NCBI GenBank assembly: GCA_910584605.1
Contig: CAJUAW010000118.1
Coordinates: forward strand, 1 to 8,021
DNA: 8,021 nucleotides
Direction of reading: 5' to 3'
Origin: an uncultured Oscillospiraceae bacterium
Lineage (GTDB): Bacteria > Bacillota_A > Clostridia > Oscillospirales > Oscillospiraceae
Both the position numbers and the translations under genes were made by a program. Below the pieces are notes generated by a model. The model saw only the letters and a program-made list of their open reading frames with translations. It made no database searches and was not told the DNA's origin. Positions 1 through 5,434 of the stretch are shown piece by piece (within the stretch, counting starts at the first letter, position 1; each line of letters opens with the position of its first letter).

Positions 1-5
1 GTCAT

Positions 6-13
6 TCCTCCTT
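6..13 (-). promoter_or_regulatory. Shine-Dalgarno sequence for a gene beyond the left edge
   Basis: The minus strand reads AAGGAGGA starting 6 nt after the TAA stop of the 157-aa gene. An ATG at 3-5 follows only 1 nt after GGAGG, too close for normal use, so the real start is probably a few bases outside the window. It implies that transcription continues into another gene. Confidence 0.6.
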
Positions 14-19
14 GAAATT

Positions 20-493
20 TTACGCGGTAAATGAAACTGTCGGTTCGGCTTCCACCGGAGCGGCGGCAATTTCGCCGGCCGGCGTATAGGTAACCGGCTC
101 ACTGTCAATGGGCTCCGCCGTCTCGGCAGGCTTGTTGTTATTCAGCGCCGCTTTCGCCGCCTCGCTGAGCTGCACCAGATCGGTTCCCTGGGGGCGGCCC
201 GATTCTGTACCTTCCTCAGCCTGCTTGCGCTCCTCCCGGCGCTTCTCGATGGCGGCCTCCCGCTCCAGCTCTGCCTTTTCCTTTTCAGCCTTTGCCTCGG
301 CCTTCATGCCCTTGTCCAGCTTCTCCTGGTACTTGACCGCTTTCTCAGTACACTCATCGGTGTAGCCCAGCGCCCGCTTCATCTTCTCCGTGTCGCCCTC
401 GGCGCTGGCCTGCCGGTACACGCTCATAGGCGTACCCGACAGCTTGATATTGGAGCTGGCTCCCAGAAGCCCTTCCATCATCTGTACGTTCAT
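20..493 (-). CDS. Small charged coiled-coil-like protein of unknown function (157 aa)
   Basis: I do not recognise a named family with certainty; I recall similar uncharacterised proteins in Clostridia with a KLSGTPMSVYRQASAEGDTE-like N-terminus, which was not checked. Visible parts: a conserved-looking N-terminal stretch (residues 11-45, including SVYRQASAEGDTEKMKRALGY), a long Lys/Glu/Ala-rich helix likely to form a coiled coil (about 47-95), a short LVQLSEAAKAAL helix (106-117) and a low-complexity Pro/Ala/Glu/Thr tail (120-157). There is no signal peptide and no membrane segment, so it is predicted to be cytoplasmic. The ATG is supported by AAAGGGGA 7 nt upstream. High GC (about 67% in one sampled line) and a clean reading frame support coding. 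It is separated from permease C by 134 nt and may have its own promoter, so membership of the transporter operon is uncertain. The stop is followed closely by another Shine-Dalgarno sequence. Confidence 0.82.
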   Translation of the reverse strand: MNVQMMEGLLGASSNIKLSGTPMSVYRQASAEGDTEKMKRALGYTDECTEKAVKYQEKLDKGMKAEAKAEKEKAELEREAAIEKRREERKQAEEGTESGRPQGTDLVQLSEAAKAALNNNKPAETAEPIDSEPVTYTPAGEIAAAPVEAEPTVSFTA

Positions 494-500
494 GTTTGCA

Positions 501-508
501 TCCCCTTT
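501..508 (-). promoter_or_regulatory. Ribosome binding site of the 157-aa gene
   Basis: The minus strand reads AAAGGGGA, 7 nt before the ATG at 491-493. It decides this start over the internal Met codons at residues 5 and 6. Confidence 0.75.
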
Positions 509-524
509 CTATGGCTGATTTTGC

Positions 525-562
525 AAAAAAGTTCTTTGCTTTTATCAGTCTATAGAGCAAAG
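525..562 (-). terminator. Possible weak hairpin with U-tract before the 157-aa gene
   Basis: On the minus strand CTTTGCT (562 to 556) pairs with AGCAAAG (540 to 534) across a 15-nt loop, followed after AAC by six T residues (530 to 525). The shape is terminator-like, but the stem is short and AT-rich. Its loop also contains the possible -10 box, so the two interpretations compete. It could be the operon terminator read through from permease C. Confidence 0.35.
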
Positions 563-575
563 GACACCATTTCAA
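549..575 (-). promoter_or_regulatory. Possible promoter of the 157-aa gene
   Basis: The minus strand has TTGAAA (575 to 570) and TATAGA (554 to 549) with a 15-nt spacer. This is shorter than the usual 17, so the promoter would be weak or activator-dependent. It would give a leader of about 50 nt before the ATG at 493. Confidence 0.35.
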
Positions 576-581
576 GGCTCT

Positions 582-617
582 TGTAATGAAATGCTCCCTG
601 GATGTCATGAAATGTTC
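582..617 (-). repeat. Two 15-bp direct repeats, 21-bp period, candidate operator
   Basis: Minus-strand copies are GAACATTTCATGACA (617 to 603) and GAGCATTTCATTACA (596 to 582), matching at 13 of 15 positions. The 21-bp period equals about two helical turns, which would place both sites on the same face of DNA. The second copy ends 6 nt before a possible -35 box at 570-575. This is the geometry of a pair of activator sites, such as those of OmpR-type response regulators, but no regulator is visible in the window. Chance or another role cannot be excluded. Confidence 0.45.
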
Positions 618-629
618 TGCGGGAGCACT
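590..629 (-). terminator. Possible weak hairpin at the end of permease C
   Basis: On the minus-strand RNA, AGUGCUCCC (629 to 621) can pair with GGGAGCAUU (598 to 590) as a 9-bp stem including one G-U pair, with a 22-nt loop. It begins in the TAG stop codon of permease C and is followed by UUCAUU-like sequence rather than a good U-tract. It could terminate or partly attenuate the permease transcript. It overlaps the direct repeats, so the pairing may be incidental. Confidence 0.3.
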
Positions 630-3003
630 ATTCTACCGCCCGCATCTGCTCAACCAAGGATTGCTTCCTCTGCCTGCTGACCGTCCAGGCGGACAACAGA
701 AATTCCAGGCCGAACAGAACCAGGATAAACAGACCTATCTCCAGAATCGGAAATTGATAGGGCACAATCTCACCGGCGAAAGACCGTCTGCTGACCTCCC
801 GGCACACCAGGACTGCAATCGGAAGGCCGATCAGCAGAGCTGCCAGGGCGGCAAAGGCCGCATAGCAAAGCCCTTCGCAAATATTCATCCAGCACAGCTG
901 CTTCCCGGTCAGGCCAACGGAGCGCAGGATGCTATTCTCTCGTTTCCGGGACATCTGGTTGGAAAGGGTCGTGTTGATCAGATTGACGACGCCAAAGAGG
1001 AAGATCAGCCAGGAGAGCGCCCGAAGCCCACCGAAAATAAAGCCGCTCTGCATTTCCTCATACTCAATGTGGACCCCGATGGTATCCAGACTGAGATTGC
1101 TGCGGCTGGATAAAATTTCTTTCAGGCCGCTCTCCACACGCTCTGCTTTTCCCGGGTCGCTGACGATGCTCCAGGAGTAGTCAAAGTTTTCAATCTCAGG
1201 ATGGAGCTCCCGGAACAGCTCCTCCGGCGCGAACAACGCCACCGAATCCAAGCCAAGGGCCCCATGTCCGTTGCTTGTCCCCCTCACCGGATCAAGCAGG
1301 CCGGATATGGTGACGGTCACGGTCTTCTGACCCAGAGACAGCTCCATAGTGGCCCCGACATCCATCTCAGCGAGGTGCTTTTGATAGCTTGCGGCTAGAA
1401 GGACGCTGTGGGCGTCCGCCGGCATCACGCCGGATACCAGCGCGGTCTCCACCTCCTGTCGGTTTTCGTCCGTCAGAGCATCGCACATACCGGCCTCAGT
1501 ACCTGCGGAGGTCCCAAATTTTGCGTGGAGAGACTGGCGGGTGACCAGCACATCCGTCACGCCGTCTACCGATAAAATTTCCTGCCGCAGCCCGTCGTTC
1601 AGCGGATTACCCGCGGCCATGATCTCCTCCTCCGGCTGCTCCGAGGACAGGTAGATTTTATAGTCCCCATCCGGGAAGAATAACCTTGCGGCCTGCTCCG
1701 GCGAGCGGGTCAGAACCACGGAGGACACGATCAAAAGCAGGATACCGCCCAGGCTGAGCGAGGCCGCGATGCTCACCGCCTTTTTCCGGTCCCGCCGGAA
1801 GTTTGCCAGGCCCATAGATACAGGGTTAAGCCTGATACGTTTCTTCCGGCCGCGGATCTGTTCCTGTCCGGCGGAAAAACGCACCGCTTCCAGCGGCGAA
1901 ATACCGGCGGCTATTTTCACCGGTCTGCGGACGGAGACAGACACCATGAACCAGCAGGCCAGGACGGTCAGAAGCACAGACAACCCATAGTAGGCCCCAT
2001 GGAACCCCTTGGGGAACAGGAGCAGGCCGCTGAGAACGCCCAGCAATACGCCAAGGGAAATTCCAATGCCGCCCAGCCGGCGGCTCTCCCTTTTGACAAT
2101 GCGCCGGATCTGTTTGGGCGTCGCCCCGATGGTGCGCAGCTGCCCATAGCTTTGAATCTTATCCTGGATGGAGATACGGAAAATGCTCTGGATGACCACA
2201 TAGCCGCCAATCAGCACCAGGGCCGCGACGCCGCCGGTGGCGGCGAAGTCAATGGACTTGGAAGCATAGGCGAAGTAGCTGCTGTTCATGCCCGCATGGG
2301 GAAGGCCATAGCGGGCGGCAATCTCCCGGCAGTAAGCGGTCATAACCTCCTGGCTCAGATGTTCATCATTCTGAAAATGCGCATAGGCGCGATATCCGGC
2401 AGGGTCGAATCCGGCCCACCGGGTCAAGGCCGCCTTGGAAACGGCAATGGCGCAGATATTTAATTCCTTTTCCCCCGCGTTTGACAGGATGCCGGTCACG
2501 GTATAGTCGCCATGAAAGCTCTCGGTGTCCAATCGAACCGTTTCACCGATTTTGGCATTGGAACCGTAGGCGGAGAGGAAATATTCACTGACAGCGACCT
2601 CGTTCTCCCGTACCGGGAGTTCTCCCTTTACCAGCTCCATCTGACCGCGGGCAATATGGATCATGTCGTTGTCGCAGTACACATAGGAGGCGTTGTAGCC
2701 CCGCTCCGAGTGCTCCTGCCCCAGCAGGTAGTATTCACCTACCCGGGCAAACTCCGGCAGATCTTTCAGCGCCGCTACATCGGACGCCTCCACGTCGGTG
2801 AACACCGCCTCGTAGGTGTCGGCCACCTGGTTGCGCTGGATCTGCGTCACGGAAACGGATAGAATTGCCGCAAAGCAGATCAGGAACGCTGCCAGGGTCA
2901 CGGCAATTACCACCATCAGGTTCCGGCGCTTCTCACTGGCAAGGCTCCGCTTCGCCAGCTTCTTTACAACAGCGCCGGTGTCGTTCTCAAAGGGCCAGGT
3001 CAT
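628..3003 (-). CDS. ABC transporter permease C, two FtsX domains (791 aa)
   Basis: Third and last tandem paralogue, intact. Predicted helices: TM1 about 30-53, TM2 253-275, TM3 309-330, TM4 337-358, TM5 408-431, TM6 655-680, TM7 711-733, TM8 751-773. Outward domains are about 54-252 and 432-654; MacB-core-like segments are GELPVRENEVAVSEYFL (127-143) with IGETVRL (152-158), and in the second half GVMPADAHSVLLAASY (525-540). Coupling loops are YGQLRTIG (286-293) and SILRSVGL (691-698). A strongly basic patch, RGRKKRIR, lies in the linker (384-391). The ATG has GGAGGT 5 nt upstream and lies 14 nt after the stop of B. Its start MTWPFENDTGAV is encoded by the same 27 bases as in B. GC in sampled lines is near 60%, clearly above A and B, so the three copies have had different histories or mutational ages. 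Substrate unknown. Confidence 0.93.
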   Translation of the reverse strand: MTWPFENDTGAVVKKLAKRSLASEKRRNLMVVIAVTLAAFLICFAAILSVSVTQIQRNQVADTYEAVFTDVEASDVAALKDLPEFARVGEYYLLGQEHSERGYNASYVYCDNDMIHIARGQMELVKGELPVRENEVAVSEYFLSAYGSNAKIGETVRLDTESFHGDYTVTGILSNAGEKELNICAIAVSKAALTRWAGFDPAGYRAYAHFQNDEHLSQEVMTAYCREIAARYGLPHAGMNSSYFAYASKSIDFAATGGVAALVLIGGYVVIQSIFRISIQDKIQSYGQLRTIGATPKQIRRIVKRESRRLGGIGISLGVLLGVLSGLLLFPKGFHGAYYGLSVLLTVLACWFMVSVSVRRPVKIAAGISPLEAVRFSAGQEQIRGRKKRIRLNPVSMGLANFRRDRKKAVSIAASLSLGGILLLIVSSVVLTRSPEQAARLFFPDGDYKIYLSSEQPEEEIMAAGNPLNDGLRQEILSVDGVTDVLVTRQSLHAKFGTSAGTEAGMCDALTDENRQEVETALVSGVMPADAHSVLLAASYQKHLAEMDVGATMELSLGQKTVTVTISGLLDPVRGTSNGHGALGLDSVALFAPEELFRELHPEIENFDYSWSIVSDPGKAERVESGLKEILSSRSNLSLDTIGVHIEYEEMQSGFIFGGLRALSWLIFLFGVVNLINTTLSNQMSRKRENSILRSVGLTGKQLCWMNICEGLCYAAFAALAALLIGLPIAVLVCREVSRRSFAGEIVPYQFPILEIGLFILVLFGLEFLLSAWTVSRQRKQSLVEQMRAVE
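2977..3003 (-). repeat. 27-bp repeat at start of permease C
   Basis: These 27 bases encode MTWPFENDT and are identical to those at 5394-5420. They are matched with three silent differences at 7827-7853. Confidence 0.9.
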
Positions 3004-3008
3004 ACGCT

Positions 3009-3014
3009 ACCTCC
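3009..3014 (-). promoter_or_regulatory. Ribosome binding site of permease C
   Basis: The minus strand reads GGAGGT, 5 nt before the ATG and 3 nt after the TAA stop of permease B. Confidence 0.88.
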
Positions 3015-3017
3015 AAA

Positions 3018-5420
3018 TTAAACGCGCAGCTGCTCTATCAGAGACAGTTTGTTTTGATGTTTCGGTGCAGCCCATGTCACAGTAAGCGCGGATAAAATAA
3101 CAAGTGTACTGTAAGCCAAGGCAATCTCAGAGGGGAAACGATAGTGCAGGTAAACCATCAGCCCACTTTTCAAATGAGAACACAGGGCAGCGCCAACGCC
3201 GCCGCCAATCAGCACGGAGAAAAACAGCCCTATCCCTGAAGTCATCAGGCTTTCACAGCGAACCATAGAAGACAGCTGCTTTTGGGACATTCCTACGCAG
3301 CGCATCAGGGCAAACTCTTTCCGGCGGATAATCACGCTGGTGAGGATCGTATTGACCAGATTCATCATGGCAAAGCAGCCGATGAAAGCGACGGTGACGG
3401 TCAGAACCAACTTCATCCCCTGTATAAAGTTTTCGTTCTGAGCAATGGCGGCGGATAGCGTCGTCACGCTGAGGCCAGCGGCTTCCTTCAAAATCTGGTC
3501 GATCTCAGCCTCGGCCTGTGCCTCCCTATCATCGGAGACACGAAGCGCGAGCTGGTACATGGTGTCGCAGGACACAAGATTATTCATAACATCCACCGGA
3601 AGCATCAGCATATCAATTTTATCACTGTTGCCGCCAATTTTTCTCTGATCCAGCACGGCGCCAACTGTAAAACTTCTTTGATAGCTGTCACTTCCATCAA
3701 AAATCGTTAGTGCGAGTGTTTGCCCGGCCTCTGCCCGAATCCCATAGTCTCGTTCCAGAGAATCGGGACGGCCGACAATCAACAGGTCTTGTTCCACCAG
3801 GGCGTTATATTCCAGATCGGCCTGGCTGCTCCGGCAAGCGCGTATTAAATCCATATCGTCACGGTTGAAGCCAACAATCGAGATTTCGGATTCCGCCGCC
3901 TCTGGCGCAAAAGCTGCCGGGAGATAGTGATATTCTGTCATCGCTTCCAGACCCGAAACCATGCGCAGAGAATCTTTCAAACTGTCTGTAAAAGGTGCGG
4001 AAGCCTGCACCTGCTCCAGCGGGTCATTCCGCAGCCGTTCGTCACTGATGCTAATGATAAACTGGCCCCTGGGGAAGCCTGACAGGGACATATCCCTTGC
4101 GTTGATGGAGGAAAGCACCGATGACAGCCCCATAAGCAGGACGCCGGTAAGAACCAGTGACAGGACGGTCAGCACATTCTTTTTCCGGTTGGTGGAAATA
4201 TGCTTTTTTGCCAGCATAACCGGTGAGATCTTCTCCGACAGCCTTGCCTGCCGCTTTTTTCCGCTCTGCTGTCCCATATAGCGGGAGGCGTCTATGGGGG
4301 ATACGGACGCGGCGAGTCTGGCGGGTTTTCGGAGGGAGAGCCTCACCGTCAGATAAATCAGGACGATCACCATAGGCCATACCCACAGCAGGCTGGCGGG
4401 CCGGAACCCTTGCGGGATCAGCAGACAGGAGAATATGGTTCCTGCTGCCAGACCGATGGGGATAGATGTTGCTGACAGCGTAAAGCCCTCACGAAACACC
4501 ATCCGTTTGATTTGCCGGCCTGTCATGCCAATCGTCCGTAATTGCCCATACTCCTTGATGGAGTTGACGATGGCAATGTAGAAGATGCAATAGATCACCA
4601 GGATACAGGCCACGATGATCACCGCCAATCCAGCTGCCGCCGTCCCAATCAGGAAAAGAGATGGTTTTGACAGGTTGATGTACGCCTCGTTGAAGGATGG
4701 GATTTTTCTGATTCCCGCGTGGTCAAGCATTTCCACTACCAGCTTTTCGATTTCCGCTTTAGAAGCGGCCGTTCCGGTGTTTACCCGGATCATGGCAGAT
4801 GGAGAAAATGTGTCCCAGCCGCCTTGAGCTAAAAAATACTGCTCAGAGACGATCCCCGCGTACAAGGACCTGCCGGTTCCAGAAGCTGCTGTCTCCAAGT
4901 ACCCGCAAATCGAAAATACCGTTTCATCCTGTGTGCCGGGCATAGCAATCGAAATGCTGTCACCAATTCCTGCATCCAACTTCAGATAATCCAAATAGTC
5001 TTTTTCAATGAGTATTTCGTGTTCCGCCTCCGGCATCCGTCCATCAGATACCGTCAGGCCGTTCAGCGTGAGGGCATCGGTATTGGAGTACGAGAGATTG
5101 AGTCTCCCATTTCCAGCTTTGATACCCCCCATTGAAACAGTCAGACCGGTCAGCTCAGACTCTTGTCCTGCCTGAAGGCGCTCAAACTCTTCCTGACTAA
5201 CGCCGGAAATAAGCGCATGGTAAGAGCCTGTCACGCTGTTCCCACCGCTTCTGTTTACTGCTGCGATACCTGAAATCAACAGCAGCACCGCGGACATGAG
5301 CATGGCAGCTAATGCGATTGCAAAGATTGAAATTCTTTTTTGAAGCTTGCCGTACTTCAATTTGGCAGATGCTATTTTATGGATCACCGCACTGGTGTCG
5401 TTCTCAAAGGGCCAGGTCAT
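3018..5420 (-). CDS. ABC transporter permease B, two FtsX domains (800 aa)
   Basis: Second tandem paralogue, intact. Predicted helices: TM1 about 31-55, TM2 253-283, TM3 312-335, TM4 342-363, TM5 414-437, TM6 669-695, TM7 724-747, TM8 764-784. The first outward domain (56-252) carries the MacB-core-like signature GRMPEAEHEILIEKDYL (127-143) and IGDSISI (152-158); the second outward domain spans about 438-668. Coupling loops are YGQLRTIG (291-298) and ALMRCVGM (704-711). The start MTWPFENDTSAV and the end SLIEQLRV match the neighbours. The ATG is 12 nt after the stop of permease A and is preceded by AGAGGTGG, which includes bases of that stop. The two outward domains show little obvious similarity to those of A and C by eye, whereas the membrane core does. 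GC in sampled lines is about 50%. It lacks the lysine repeat of A; its linker has KKRQAR instead. Function beyond ABC permease cannot be read from the sequence. Confidence 0.93.
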   Translation of the reverse strand: MTWPFENDTSAVIHKIASAKLKYGKLQKRISIFAIALAAMLMSAVLLLISGIAAVNRSGGNSVTGSYHALISGVSQEEFERLQAGQESELTGLTVSMGGIKAGNGRLNLSYSNTDALTLNGLTVSDGRMPEAEHEILIEKDYLDYLKLDAGIGDSISIAMPGTQDETVFSICGYLETAASGTGRSLYAGIVSEQYFLAQGGWDTFSPSAMIRVNTGTAASKAEIEKLVVEMLDHAGIRKIPSFNEAYINLSKPSLFLIGTAAAGLAVIIVACILVIYCIFYIAIVNSIKEYGQLRTIGMTGRQIKRMVFREGFTLSATSIPIGLAAGTIFSCLLIPQGFRPASLLWVWPMVIVLIYLTVRLSLRKPARLAASVSPIDASRYMGQQSGKKRQARLSEKISPVMLAKKHISTNRKKNVLTVLSLVLTGVLLMGLSSVLSSINARDMSLSGFPRGQFIISISDERLRNDPLEQVQASAPFTDSLKDSLRMVSGLEAMTEYHYLPAAFAPEAAESEISIVGFNRDDMDLIRACRSSQADLEYNALVEQDLLIVGRPDSLERDYGIRAEAGQTLALTIFDGSDSYQRSFTVGAVLDQRKIGGNSDKIDMLMLPVDVMNNLVSCDTMYQLALRVSDDREAQAEAEIDQILKEAAGLSVTTLSAAIAQNENFIQGMKLVLTVTVAFIGCFAMMNLVNTILTSVIIRRKEFALMRCVGMSQKQLSSMVRCESLMTSGIGLFFSVLIGGGVGAALCSHLKSGLMVYLHYRFPSEIALAYSTLVILSALTVTWAAPKHQNKLSLIEQLRV
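5394..5420 (-). repeat. 27-bp repeat at start of permease B
   Basis: Encodes MTWPFENDT with the same 27 bases as permease C; about 2.4 kb lies between the two copies. Confidence 0.9.
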
Positions 5421-5426
5421 GATTTG

Positions 5427-5434
5427 CCACCTCT
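5427..5434 (-). promoter_or_regulatory. Ribosome binding site of permease B overlapping stop of A
   Basis: The minus strand reads AGAGGTGG, 6 nt before the ATG. Its first two bases are the AG of the TAG stop of permease A, again indicating coupled translation. Confidence 0.85.

Noticed and set aside
3..5. ATG after AAGGAGGA as start of the next gene
   Set aside because: Only 1 nt separates GGAGG from this ATG; a start just outside the window is more likely.
519..528. Ten-base palindrome TTTTGCAAAA
   Set aside because: Short, AT-rich and next to an A-run; expected by chance in this gap and without a second copy.
354..608. Minus-strand frame of 84 codons overlapping the junction and the start of the 157-aa gene
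   Set aside because: It would overlap the better supported 157-aa gene in another frame, and its start has no ribosome binding site.
586..1113. Open frame of 175 codons on the plus strand
   Set aside because: It runs opposite permease C, has no ribosome binding site, and its Gln/Pro/Arg-rich translation has no recognisable domain. GC-rich antisense frames stay open easily.
1999..2463. Open frame of 154 codons on the plus strand
   Set aside because: Entirely antisense to the FtsX domain of permease C, with no start signal and no domain.
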